A DNA stretch of 32,443 nucleotides from Akkermansia muciniphila (GCA_945861075.1 CAMATE010000003.1:1-32443), one strand, 5' to 3'. Shown: positions 1 to 8,814, counted from the first letter of the stretch. Notes: generated from the letters alone by a model not told the origin. Made by a program: numbers and translations.

Positions 1-452
1 TACGCACCGATGGAGAGAAACTGCCAGCGGCTGCGGTCAAAGCCCCGCCCAAACTGGCATTGGCTCCATAGGCCACCAGGGCCCAACTCCCGCCTCCCAC
101 CAACGTCAAATCCACCAATGCGCCGTCCACACCGCTCACCTGATCCCACATCCGATATTGGATCGTCGCAGTCCCATTGAAATTGGAGTTTGGAACAAAC
201 CGAACCCGATGCTGTTCATCACTCTTGAGCAGCCGCCCTGAAAGGGAAGTCACCCCGGCCAGTGAACTCCAAACACCGCCGCCGTCAGTCGTATACTGCC
301 AGAGGCCATTGGCCAGATCGACCGATGTCACAGCAATGCCCTTCAAAGCACCTACATCGACATCCGAACCCCCACTGGTCAATGCAGCCACGGACGTGCC
401 GGGGTTTGCTGCCGATCCCACATCTTCGGCAATCGCATCCAGGACGAGACCT
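1..452 (-). repeat. Internal repeat module, copy B (truncated by window edge)
   Basis: This stretch of the giant gene repeats 3442-3893 at a constant offset of 3441 bases, with no insertion or deletion between anchor points (for example ggctccata at 62 and 3503, catcttc at 421 and 3862). The encoded segments share AEDV, GSDVD.GALKGIA, WQYT.DGGG.WSSL, HRVRF.PN, FNGTATIQYR and WDQVSGVD. The module probably continues beyond the left edge, since copy A is followed by further related sequence. Confidence 0.85.
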
Positions 453-3400
453 TGAATGACGGACACGGTGAACTGGCTCAGTTCGGTGTGGTCGTAGACA
501 AAATCACCTTTCGAATCGACGACCAGATAAAGCATCTCGCCAGGCTGCATTTCCACGAGACCGCTTGAGGCCAATGCGACGGAACCACCGCTCACTAAAC
601 TTCCCGAACGCAGGAGCAGGTAACGCGCTGACCCCGCCAAACCCCGCTGGATGAAATAATCAATCCCGTTGGCTGATGAATAGGGCATCCGAAGGGTGAC
701 CCCAAAATTCACCGAAACGGTTTGGTTGGCAGTGTTCTTCCAGCCCACCGCCACCGCTCGAACTGAAGCGTCCGTATTGGCGGGATGGATCACCAACGTC
801 CCCGCAGCGACCGGCGACCGGGCAGAACTCACCCTCTGCACAAAAGGATAGTTATTCAAATGTCCCGAATATCCGTCCCATTGTGGGATGCCGGAAATCA
901 CCTCGTTGCCGCCGGTCTTCCAACTGGTCAACAAGGTCAAACCCGACACGCTGCCTCCCAGGTATTGCCATCGACTGGCGGCAGACTGGAGCGCGGGACC
1001 CTCCACAAAGCCCGTAAATGCATCGTAGGTCGTCGAGATCTCAGAAACCACCGGAGCGTCATTCACCGCATTCACCGTGATGGAAACCGTCGCCACACCA
1101 GAATTCACTGCGCCGTCGTTCACCCGGAAAGTGAAGGAATCACTGCCGTTCATATTCGCATTCGGTGTGTAGGTCAGGTTCGGTGCGATTCCACTCAACA
1201 TCCCCTTCGTCGGCGGCGTCACCACCGCGTAGGTCAATGCTGAACCCTCCACATCCGTGCCCGACAGTGTGATCGGCTTCGCCGTATCTTCATCCGTCGT
1301 CACCGTCTGCGCCGTCGCCACAGGAACATCATTCACCGGGGTGATGGAAACCGACACCGTCGCCACCGAGGAATCCGCTGCACCGTCATTCGCTTTGAAG
1401 GTGAAGGAGTCGCTCCCGTTCGCATTCGCATTCGGCGTATAAGTCAGGTTCGGCGGCGTGCCACTCAAGACGCCCTTTGTCGGCTGCGTCACCACAGCAT
1501 AGGTGAGCGTCGACCCTTCCACATCCGTACCCGCTAACGTGACGAGCTTCGCCGTGTCTTCAAGGGTCGTCACCGTTTGCGCCGTCGCGACTGGCGCGTC
1601 ATTCACCGGGACAAAACGCAGCACTCGCGAAGCCGATACGGTCGAAGTCCCGTCAAACGCGCTGACGGTCAGTGTGCGATCAGAAGAGTTATTGGCAGCC
1701 CCCAAATAGGTCACGCTACCAGCCGTCGCAAAATAGGAGTTCAGATTGGCCACCGAGCCAACGAACGTGCGGGCAATGCTCGAGCCCCCAAGAGTGATAC
1801 CGGTGCCGGGATTTCCGGTGATCACGCCATCCGAAGCCGACAGCGTCACCGTCAGGGAGGCACTGTCCGTATCTTGAATCAGCGGAGATTCGAAGATGAC
1901 GTTCCCAGCCACATCTTCCGTCAACATGGATGCTGAGGTGGGGCCTCGGACATACACTTCAAACTTCAATGAGCGATTCAAACCCGTTGAGTTCTGGCAG
2001 CAACCAATGTAGTCGCCGGCCGACCAATTAACTCGGTCCATTCCCAAGCCACCGCTGACATCGTTGGACCCCTCGTTGCCGTTGGGAAAAAGACCGCCTC
2101 CGTTTTCGTTCCAACCAAAACCGAATCGAACACGGTTGTTGCCGACAGTGCTCACGTAGTTGAAGCCAAAAAAACGCACGTCGGTCTGGGTGGAAAACAC
2201 CCCGGCTCCGGCCGCCCGATAGGGAGTCGTCGCAACCGCGTCTCGGATGAAGATCTTCTCTTCCCCAGCGAAGAGTTCTCGCAGAGTTTTACCGGTGTAA
2301 TTCCCTTGAGTTGGCCTTCCAGTATAAGCGGTCGTGTTGGCCGGCGTCGGCATGGATTCCTTCCAAACAAATCCATAAGATTGTCCCGTGATCGCCCCAC
2401 CGGCCGTGGCCTCGGGAAAGATCACCAGGATTTCGCTGGCCGGCATGGAGTTGAAGACTTCGAACTTGGCGTCTTCGTTAAATGTGTCATTCCGACGAGT
2501 GGCAGCGGTGTTGAGGGTGTTTGCCGTCGTCCAGTAGCTTGAAGAATAATTGAAGGTGGAGCCGGTGTTGGCGCCTTTCATGGCCAACATCCACCCTCCC
2601 CCGAGGGCATCGTTCATCAAGCAATAAACCGGAACGGATGTGCCGTTGAAAAAGAGTGAGTAAACCCCGTCAGCAGTGGCTCCTGTTGAGGCTTTCAGGG
2701 TCGATGCATTCAAGATCGCTGTGTCCGAGCCTGTTATCGTCACTTGAGGCGCGTCGTTGACGGGGGTGACGGTGAGGGTCGCGGTCGCGGCGTTGATCGA
2801 GTAGGAAGCGCTCGCATCGATGTCGAGATACGTGGTTCCAATATTGACCAACGGGTAGTGTCCAGAGCCGCCGACTTGGGACCCTGCCAACGCCAAGACC
2901 TGAGCAGCACTCAACCGCGCCCAGAGGGCCATGGAGGAAGGCACATAGCTGTTCTGGGCTCCTCCGGCGCCTCCCATCACGAGCCCTGTTTTCTTTTCGT
3001 TCCCCGTTCCATGATCGAGGTAGAGGGCCTTGAAAGTCTGATTATCCGGAAACTGTCCGTAATCGAGTTGCGGGTTGCTCCCATTGTTTACGACCAACCC
3101 ATACACCCCACCGTAACCGGCCCCGAAACTCTTGTTTCTCAGGTACATCTGAGCGGGCATGTCCGGTGTTCCGATCAGTGTTCGCACTGTGACTAATGAT
3201 TGGTCTGGATGCGTGCTGCCAACCGCGAATGAATTCAGGAGGTTGCCTTGGGAGAATATCGGAGGGCTCGTGGCCGATCCGTCAAAGCTCATGCCCGACG
3301 CATTGGGCAGAGCAAATGCGACAGCATGTTTGTAGGAAGCGATACCCCCCACCGGAAAGCCTCCACCGGCAACGGTCCAAGACATGGCCAACTCGGAACT

Positions 3401-6400
3401 GCTCTTCAGGAGACTGAGGGCTGGCAGCACCGCGGAACCTGAACGCACCACCGATGAAAAGGTTCCCGTGGCGGCATTCAGGAACCCTCCCAGGCTGGCA
3501 TCGGCTCCATAAGCCACCAAAGCCCACGCTCGCCCGTCGATCGATGTCACATCCACCAAGGAGGCATCGACTCCACTGACCTGATCCCAGGCGCGGTATT
3601 GAATGGTGGCTGTGCCATTGAAATCAGGGTTCGGCAAAAACCGCACACGATGAAGTTCATCCCCTTTGAGCAATCGAGCCGAAGCCGTGCTTACGCCGGA
3701 CAACGAACTCCAGTTCCCCCCCCCGTCGATGGTGTATTGCCAAGAACCGTTGCTAGCATCAATCGACGTGATCGCGATGCCCTTGAGGGCACCGGCGTCA
3801 ACGTCTGAACCGGCGTTCGCAAGCTCCAAAACCGCCGTACCCGGATTATCCGCCAGAGCCACATCTTCCGCGATCGAGGTCAACGCCGCGTTTCCGGCCA
3901 CCGGGGAGTCGTTCACCGGAGCCAATGTCATGGTGACCGTAGCCTCAGCCGACCAAGCAGATCCATCGAACGCCTTCACGCTGAAGGTCTTGGCTCCATA
4001 TTCATTGGCCGCTGGCGTATAAGTCAAAGAACCCAACTGGGCCACCGGGATCACTTGGGCGGCACTTACCGCGGAGCCGGCCAAACTCAAGACTCCCGTC
4101 TCTGGCAGGGATACGATCTGGATGCTGCTCATCGCAACCCCTTCCGGGTCGGTGTAGAACGGTGAAAATATGCCGGATGAGAAGGTGAGAGAGGTGTCTT
4201 CGGTTCCGGAAACACCCACGGCAGCAAGGGTCGGTGGCATTTGAACGGTGAACCATGAACTGAAAGCCGAGCTGTACAGCGAAGCAAACGAGAAGTCGGC
4301 CCGGATCGAGTAGTACTGCCCACCAACAAATGTCAGCCTTGAATAGGAACTGGTAGCTACGTTCGACAAGGCGGACTGAATCTCGAATTGTGCCCACGTG
4401 GAGTCAGCCCCGATCAAGGCGGCGGCACCGCTGTAGATGTCTAGCAACTGGATCGTCGTTACCTGATTCGGATTGATTCCCGATCCGGCGAATTGCCGCA
4501 TATCAATTGCCAGCAGGCTCCGTCCCGCGCCTCGACCATTTGGAATCACGTAGGCCCACTCCACCGCACCTCCAGTGGACGAAGCCTTGTAGCCGCTGCT
4601 GAACCTTAGCCGGTAAGGATTGTTGAGGACACCCGTCATCGTTAGGTCAGCGAAAGTAGCAAAGCCGTTGATGGCATTGACGGTCAAAGCACCACTCAAG
4701 GCACCGCCAGTGCCGGAATCGATGGACACCGTGACAGCTCCTGTGCTGGCAGTCCGGTTCCCCTGGCTATCACGAATTTCAACTACCGGCGGCGTGGCCA
4801 TCAGCACACCGCTGACCACGCCTGATGGCTGCGTCGCCACGGCTAGTTGGGTCGACAACGGCACATCGATCTGGACGGAAAGAGCTCCGCTAGCCATCGC
4901 TACCCCGTCCGACACAGTGAGTGTGTAGACCTCCGATGCAGAGATTAGGAGTGGGTTGATACCTGCCGCCGAGGGCGCAAACGAGTAGGCTCCGGTCGCG
5001 GTGTTGAGGGTCAGGGTTCCAAAGGAGCCCGTCTTGGCCACTTGGCCTGCGGTGGCGGTCGCCGCGCCGCCTTGGATTCCATACACCAGCGTGGTGTTCG
5101 GATCGGGGTCGGTTCCGCTGACAGAACCAGAAATCGCCGGAAAAACCGTCTGGGTGGCAGAACCCGTGACAATGAGCGAGCGAGCCGATGACGTTGCGCT
5201 GTAGCGGACAATGACCACTCCCGATCCCCCCGCCCCACCCAATCCCTCCGGATCACCACCACCGCCACCACCGCCGGAGTTCGGCGTCCCGGCCGCACCC
5301 TGAGCCCAGTTTGAACGAGCGCCCGCTCCGCCTCCACCTGCACCTCCATTACCCCCGAACGTGGTCGGAAATCCCGTATTGTTGTTGGCACCACCACCAC
5401 CACCTCCGCCGTAGAAGATTGAACTCCCTGAAATGGAATGGCTGACACCCGAGCCGCCGTTACCACCGGGTGAGGAAGCGGTGGCGTAGCCATAACCATC
5501 GGCTCCCCAAAGTCCACGAGTGCCCACTCCACCTGCGCCACCACCGCCTCCGCCGGCAACATAACCATCGTTGGCCGCACCATCGGCTCCCCGAAACCCT
5601 TGGGTCGCCGCTCCGGAGGCCGCGGAGGTATCGCCGCCGGTGCCACCACTCGACGCACCAGATAAACCCGCTCCCCGAAATGCGCCACCGCCACCGCCAC
5701 CGAACGCCATCAACGAACCAAAGCTCGAGGAGCCTCCGTTAGCGCCGGCGAGAACCGTGCCGTTCAACGTTCCCCCGGCTCCTCCCGCTCCGACAGTGAC
5801 CGTGACCGATTGAGCGGCCGTCACCGAGAAACTGTTTTGATAAACAACTCCACCGGCGCCGCCACCGCCACTGCCACCACCCCCGCCGCTGCCTACCACC
5901 AAAACCTCCACAGCCCCGGATACCGCCGGCACAAAACTCCCACTCTGCCGAAAGGTATGAATGGTTGAGCCGCCGATTCGAGTCACCTCGCCCCCAGCAC
6001 TTTCTGCGACGAACCCTAAAGTCGGGGGCACGTTGGACATAGAAGCATGGACGAGGACGGGATCTTCGAGGGTGGTGTAAAAGCGCAGCTCGCCAATGGT
6101 TCCCCGAAACCAGCGATTCGAGGTTTCCCGTTCTCGGCCAAACCGAATCAAGTTGGCGACAATCCCCGATCCTCCATCGCTCACCAAGCTGCCTTTCAAG
6201 ACGCCATCGACATAGAACCGGGCTGTCTGGTCACCCACGTCTGAGTCCGACCAGGTCAGCATCATCGTATGAATCGCGCCATCGACTACATTCACCGCAG
6301 ACGGGGTCGAGATCGCTCCATTGAAAAACGCACGAGCCAAGCCGTCGGTGCCGATGGTTAGGCCGAAATCATTCGGGGCGCCGGGGGCTTCCGCGTTGAT

Positions 6401-6868
6401 GGGCCCCGGATATTGCCAGTGATTGCCGTCACTGCCGGTTGCACCTTGGGTGGCTTTGAAGAGTGCGACAATCGTGACGGTTTTCTGTCCGGCGATCGGG
6501 TTGTTGGCCGACGTGACTTCGAAGTAGTCATCGACGCCGTCGAAAACGATTCCCCCGGAGGAGGCACTGCCACCAAATTGGCTGGTGGCTTTGATCGGAC
6601 TTCCATAGGCAGCCGCGATCTTTCCTCCGACCCGGTCCACCCAGTGAGCGCTTCCGCCCGCCCAATCATCTGCAACCCAGCGCGCCACCGGATCGCCTGC
6701 GGTGAGTCGGATCGCGCCCTGAAACAGAATCAGAGCCGGAACCAAGACCGAAAAGATCAGCCGGCGAACGAGGCGAAGCACCCAAATTGTCCACGCGCAC
6801 GCACGATGCGTCTCCCCCTTCGGTCGGGAAGAAGGGACACCCATGGGTTTGAACGCGCAGGCAGACAT
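1..6868 (-). CDS. Giant secreted modular protein (LamG, glycine-rich, cadherin/VCBS-like, fibrinogen-like modules), partial
   Basis: One open frame without a stop runs from ATG at 6868 (alternative ATG 6844) off the left edge, at least 2289 residues. The frame was checked at several points and stays constant. An N-terminal hydrophobic stretch (LIFSVLVPALILF) ending near LTAG looks like a signal peptide. Modules in order, by approximate residue: LamG/concanavalin-like 60-263; glycine-rich 307-550; VCBS-like 557-663; Big-like 670-750; cadherin-like 875-985; repeat module A 992-1143; fibrinogen-like GGGW domain 1383-1635; two 90-residue VNDAP...TYTPNAN repeats 1757-1936; repeat module B from 2139. 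Such architectures belong to bacterial surface or secreted adhesins. That role is inference, because the C-terminal anchor or sorting signal lies outside the window. No clear Shine-Dalgarno marks either start, so the exact N-terminus is uncertain. Confidence 0.85.
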   Translation of the reverse strand, partial: MSACAFKPMGVPSSRPKGETHRACAWTIWVLRLVRRLIFSVLVPALILFQGAIRLTAGDPVARWVADDWAGGSAHWVDRVGGKIAAAYGSPIKATSQFGGSASSGGIVFDGVDDYFEVTSANNPIAGQKTVTIVALFKATQGATGSDGNHWQYPGPINAEAPGAPNDFGLTIGTDGLARAFFNGAISTPSAVNVVDGAIHTMMLTWSDSDVGDQTARFYVDGVLKGSLVSDGGSGIVANLIRFGRERETSNRWFRGTIGELRFYTTLEDPVLVHASMSNVPPTLGFVAESAGGEVTRIGGSTIHTFRQSGSFVPAVSGAVEVLVVGSGGGGGSGGGGAGGVVYQNSFSVTAAQSVTVTVGAGGAGGTLNGTVLAGANGGSSSFGSLMAFGGGGGGAFRGAGLSGASSGGTGGDTSAASGAATQGFRGADGAANDGYVAGGGGGGAGGVGTRGLWGADGYGYATASSPGGNGGSGVSHSISGSSIFYGGGGGGGANNNTGFPTTFGGNGGAGGGGAGARSNWAQGAAGTPNSGGGGGGGDPEGLGGAGGSGVVIVRYSATSSARSLIVTGSATQTVFPAISGSVSGTDPDPNTTLVYGIQGGAATATAGQVAKTGSFGTLTLNTATGAYSFAPSAAGINPLLISASEVYTLTVSDGVAMASGALSVQIDVPLSTQLAVATQPSGVVSGVLMATPPVVEIRDSQGNRTASTGAVTVSIDSGTGGALSGALTVNAINGFATFADLTMTGVLNNPYRLRFSSGYKASSTGGAVEWAYVIPNGRGAGRSLLAIDMRQFAGSGINPNQVTTIQLLDIYSGAAALIGADSTWAQFEIQSALSNVATSSYSRLTFVGGQYYSIRADFSFASLYSSAFSSWFTVQMPPTLAAVGVSGTEDTSLTFSSGIFSPFYTDPEGVAMSSIQIVSLPETGVLSLAGSAVSAAQVIPVAQLGSLTYTPAANEYGAKTFSVKAFDGSAWSAEATVTMTLAPVNDSPVAGNAALTSIAEDVALADNPGTAVLELANAGSDVDAGALKGIAITSIDASNGSWQYTIDGGGNWSSLSGVSTASARLLKGDELHRVRFLPNPDFNGTATIQYRAWDQVSGVDASLVDVTSIDGRAWALVAYGADASLGGFLNAATGTFSSVVRSGSAVLPALSLLKSSSELAMSWTVAGGGFPVGGIASYKHAVAFALPNASGMSFDGSATSPPIFSQGNLLNSFAVGSTHPDQSLVTVRTLIGTPDMPAQMYLRNKSFGAGYGGVYGLVVNNGSNPQLDYGQFPDNQTFKALYLDHGTGNEKKTGLVMGGAGGAQNSYVPSSMALWARLSAAQVLALAGSQVGGSGHYPLVNIGTTYLDIDASASYSINAATATLTVTPVNDAPQVTITGSDTAILNASTLKASTGATADGVYSLFFNGTSVPVYCLMNDALGGGWMLAMKGANTGSTFNYSSSYWTTANTLNTAATRRNDTFNEDAKFEVFNSMPASEILVIFPEATAGGAITGQSYGFVWKESMPTPANTTAYTGRPTQGNYTGKTLRELFAGEEKIFIRDAVATTPYRAAGAGVFSTQTDVRFFGFNYVSTVGNNRVRFGFGWNENGGGLFPNGNEGSNDVSGGLGMDRVNWSAGDYIGCCQNSTGLNRSLKFEVYVRGPTSASMLTEDVAGNVIFESPLIQDTDSASLTVTLSASDGVITGNPGTGITLGGSSIARTFVGSVANLNSYFATAGSVTYLGAANNSSDRTLTVSAFDGTSTVSASRVLRFVPVNDAPVATAQTVTTLEDTAKLVTLAGTDVEGSTLTYAVVTQPTKGVLSGTPPNLTYTPNANANGSDSFTFKANDGAADSSVATVSVSITPVNDVPVATAQTVTTDEDTAKPITLSGTDVEGSALTYAVVTPPTKGMLSGIAPNLTYTPNANMNGSDSFTFRVNDGAVNSGVATVSITVNAVNDAPVVSEISTTYDAFTGFVEGPALQSAASRWQYLGGSVSGLTLLTSWKTGGNEVISGIPQWDGYSGHLNNYPFVQRVSSARSPVAAGTLVIHPANTDASVRAVAVGWKNTANQTVSVNFGVTLRMPYSSANGIDYFIQRGLAGSARYLLLRSGSLVSGGSVALASSGLVEMQPGEMLYLVVDSKGDFVYDHTELSQFTVSVIQGLVLDAIAEDVGSAANPGTSVAALTSGGSDVDVGALKGIAVTSVDLANGLWQYTTDGGGVWSSLAGVTSLSGRLLKSDEQHRVRFVPNSNFNGTATIQYRMWDQVSGVDGALVDLTLVGGGSWALVAYGANASLGGALTAAAGSFSPSVR
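1061..1600 (-). repeat. Two tandem 270-bp (90-residue) cadherin/Big-like repeats
   Basis: The marker cattcacc recurs at 1060, 1330 and 1600, exactly 270 bases apart. Each unit encodes VNDxPVATAQTVTT, then EDTAK, AGTDVEG/SGTDVEG, LTYAVVT.PTKG.LSG, PNLTYTPNAN and NGSDSFTF. These are the hallmarks of bacterial Ig/cadherin-like repeats of adhesins. The nucleotide sequences are visibly close, so the duplication is fairly recent or kept homogeneous. Confidence 0.9.
1965..2720 (-). other. Fibrinogen-like (GGGWT-type) domain within the giant protein
   Basis: Residues about 1383-1635 hold an ILNASTLK...DGVYSL start, the core VYCLMNDALGGGWMLAMKG, a long polar middle and a C-terminal NRSLKFEVYVRG. The YC-x(6-8)-GGGW core is the signature of fibrinogen-related/intelectin-like domains found in some bacterial surface proteins. 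The usual aspartate of YCDM is leucine here (YCLM) and the usual T/L after GGGW is M. A CC pair (IGCCQNSTG) near the end could form a disulfide. Ligand binding (sugar or protein) is inferred from the family only. Confidence 0.65.
3442..3893 (-). repeat. Internal repeat module, copy A
   Basis: Partner of the module at 1-452, in register at an offset of 3441 bases (1147 codons). It encodes a beta-rich extracellular segment beginning near SIAEDVAL and reaching SWQYTIDGGG, then FNGTATIQYRAWDQ and a WALVAYGA.ASLGG stretch. Conserved framing with scattered substitutions, many at third positions, points to duplication followed by selection at the protein level. Confidence 0.85.
5220..5950 (-). repeat. 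Glycine-rich low-complexity coding segment
   Basis: The forward strand is full of ccaccaccgcc-type runs, which read on the minus strand as GGG/GGA/GGT/GGC glycine codons. Residues about 307-550 contain EVLVVGSGGGGGSGGGG, GAGGAGG, FGGGGGGAFRG, AGGGGGGAGG and VVIVRY. The EVLVVGSGGGG opening and the VVIVRYS close match the glycine-rich domain seen in secreted and tail-type proteins. Short glycine-codon repeats such as those near 5258-5280 and 5389-5410 could slip during replication. Confidence 0.8.
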
Positions 6869-6918
6869 TCGAAGGCCTGAGGCGACTCAACTGTCGTTTA
6901 AGTCTCAGACAACCGGAA

Positions 6919-6946
6919 TCGTTACAAAATTACATTAAACCATCAA
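6919..6946 (-). promoter_or_regulatory. Possible sigma-70-like promoter for the giant gene
   Basis: On the minus strand TTGATG (6941-6946) is followed after 16 bases by TAACGA (6919-6924), inside an AT-rich patch that stands out from the GC-rich surroundings. It would start transcription about 45 bases before the ATG at 6868. The -10 match is imperfect and this is a visual call only. Confidence 0.25.
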
Positions 6947-7170
6947 AAGAATAGTCTTACTCTATTTATATCTATTTTCAGACCCAGCCCGTCTGGAATA
7001 TCGACTCCAACGGAGTCTCCGAAGCTGGCTGGAATCCCAGCATCCGACACTCTGAGCCTCCCAAAATCGAGCACAGCCGAGATCAGCGACACCCAACAAT
7101 TTCCCGGCAACGGCCTACTGGCCGGATTCGAAATCCACAGCCCCAAAGCGCTTGCCCGGATTCGATGGGC

Positions 7171-7176
7171 AGGAAG
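7171..7176 (+). promoter_or_regulatory. Shine-Dalgarno deciding the start of the propeller gene
   Basis: AGGAAG lies 9 bases before ATG 7186, whereas the in-frame ATG at 7165 has no such motif ahead of it. This favours the shorter protein. Confidence 0.5.
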
Positions 7177-7185
7177 ACTGACGGC

Positions 7186-8814
7186 ATGCCGAACGACGCG
7201 TCGCAGCCCCATCCCGACTCCAGACCCACGGGGATTCGCTGGTGGCCGGCTGGGGTGATTTTGGGGGTGATGGTCTTGGCCATGGGGGTGGTTCAATCGA
7301 TCGGGGAGTTTCCCTTTCAGCGACGCAACCTCATTTGCCTGGGTATCGCGGGTGGCGCCGCCGGATTGCTGCTCTTTTGGTGGCTTTTCCTGTCACGGGC
7401 CCGGTGGACCTTGCGCTTGGCCGGAATCGCCGGGATCGCGCTGCTGGCAGGATTGGCTCGCCTGACCTTACGCATCCGCGGTGTGACCGGCGACCTGATC
7501 CCCATCGTCGAAACCCGCTGGGCGCAACCCTCACCGCCATCCCCCAACGGCAGCTCGGTCGGAAACTCAACGGGAAGCTCCATCGGGAGCTTGGCCAACC
7601 CCACGGGCGCCGCTTCAGCGTCGGTCGCACGTTCCAACTCCACCACGCGTTTAGCCGGTGATTACCCTCAATTTCTGGGATTGAATCGCAACGGTATCGT
7701 TGACGGACCCGCATTCCAAACCAATTGGGCCCAGTTTCCACCCCACTTGCTGTGGCGGCAGTCGGTCGGAGGCGCATGGTCGGGATTTTCGGTGGTGGGC
7801 GATCTGGCGGTGACTCAGGAACAATACGGTGAGGAGGAGTGTGTCGTAGCCCGACATATCGTTAACGGTAATATTGTTTGGAAAACCGGTAATCCAGCCC
7901 GTTATTTCACCCCGATTGCCGGAGAAGGCCCCCGCAGTTCGCCCACGATGGCTCCAGGGCGTGTCGTCACCCTCGGAGCGCGGGGTTGGCTTCAGGTTCT
8001 GGATTTGCGAACGGGCCAGCGGCTTTGGGGCACCAATATTTTGGATTTCGCCCAAGCAGGCATGCCGGAATGGGGCCTTTCGGGCTCTCCATTGGTGATT
8101 TCCAATCGAGTTATCGTTAGCGCCGGAGGGCGAGACGGACGCTCGTTGCTCATGTGGCATTTGGAGTCCGGGCAACTCTTGGCCTCGGGAGGTTCTTCCT
8201 CGGCGCAATACAGTTCGCCTTACCTGACCGAATTGGCCGGAGTGCCCCAGATTCTGCAGTTTAACCATCGTGAGATCAGCTCCCACGATCCCGTGACGGC
8301 TCAGGTGCTCTGGAACCGGCCCTTCGGCATCCACTTCCCTCTCGTGGCCAACCCGGTTCAAGTTTCCTCCAACCGCGTGTTTTTGAGCGCGGGTTATGGG
8401 GTGGGAGCGGAGCTGTTGGAGATTTCGAAGAACCCGTCAGGCACACTCGCGGCTCGACCGGTTTGGACTTCGAAACGCATGAAGGCCAAGTTTTCCAACC
8501 CCTACTTCCGCGACGGGTTTCTGTATGGGTTGGATGATGGAATCCTGGCCTGCCTGGACGCGAAGGACGGCTCACAGCGTTGGAAGGAGGGCCGGCACGG
8601 TCATGGTCAAGGACTGCTGGTGGGCGACGTGTATTTGCTCATGGCCGAACAAGGCGAACTGCTGCTCTTGCGCCCCACCCCCGAAGGCCCGGGTGAATTG
8701 GCCCGACTGAAGGTCTTCGACGACAAGACGTGGAACCCCATCGCTCTGGCCGGAGACCTCCTACTGTTGCGCAACGACCGCGAGGCCGCCTGCTACCGAT
8801 TGGCGGTGCGCTGA
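7186..8814 (+). CDS. Membrane-anchored PQQ-like beta-propeller protein (BamB-like)
   Basis: A protein of 542 residues from ATG 7186 (549 from ATG 7165). Three hydrophobic segments come first (around WWPAGVILGVMVLAMG, LICLGIAGGAAGLLLFWWLF and LAGIAGIALLAGLA), then a Ser/Pro/Asn-rich linker. A propeller starts near residue 159 with DYPQFLGLNRNGI, a variant of the D(W/Y)PQFRGPNRDG opening common in Planctomycetes and Verrucomicrobia. Blades show repeats such as ARHIVNGNIVWKTG, VLDLRTGQRLWGT and ACLDAKDGSQRWKEG, the PQQ/BamB-like strand pattern. No catalytic site is evident, so it is probably a periplasmic scaffold or binding protein rather than a dehydrogenase. It converges on the pseudopilin gene with a 30-bp gap. 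Confidence 0.8.
   Translation: MPNDASQPHPDSRPTGIRWWPAGVILGVMVLAMGVVQSIGEFPFQRRNLICLGIAGGAAGLLLFWWLFLSRARWTLRLAGIAGIALLAGLARLTLRIRGVTGDLIPIVETRWAQPSPPSPNGSSVGNSTGSSIGSLANPTGAASASVARSNSTTRLAGDYPQFLGLNRNGIVDGPAFQTNWAQFPPHLLWRQSVGGAWSGFSVVGDLAVTQEQYGEEECVVARHIVNGNIVWKTGNPARYFTPIAGEGPRSSPTMAPGRVVTLGARGWLQVLDLRTGQRLWGTNILDFAQAGMPEWGLSGSPLVISNRVIVSAGGRDGRSLLMWHLESGQLLASGGSSSAQYSSPYLTELAGVPQILQFNHREISSHDPVTAQVLWNRPFGIHFPLVANPVQVSSNRVFLSAGYGVGAELLEISKNPSGTLAARPVWTSKRMKAKFSNPYFRDGFLYGLDDGILACLDAKDGSQRWKEGRHGHGQGLLVGDVYLLMAEQGELLLLRPTPEGPGELARLKVFDDKTWNPIALAGDLLLLRNDREAACYRLAVR

Larger units (their letters stand above)
6869..7185. other. Divergent intergenic region (317 bp)
   Basis: The region lies between the divergent starts of the giant gene (minus) and the propeller gene (plus). 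The left third (about 6915-6985) is markedly AT-rich and probably holds promoter sequence. The right part is GC-rich with no convincing gene. A 117-codon minus-strand frame over 6943-7296 crosses into the propeller gene and resembles no protein I know. Confidence 0.5.

Noticed and set aside
1061-1600. CRISPR-like or transposon-like repeat structure
   Set aside because: The direct repeats are protein-coding, in frame, 270 bp long and contiguous without spacers, so they are domain duplications.
785-1936. Several plus-strand frames of 60-150 codons across the repeat region
   Set aside because: They are shadows of the giant minus-strand gene. Their similarity to one another only mirrors its internal repeats.
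6943-7296. Minus-strand 117-codon frame in the divergent spacer
   Set aside because: It begins inside the propeller gene on the opposite strand and ends in AT-rich promoter-like sequence. Composition and motifs do not support a gene.
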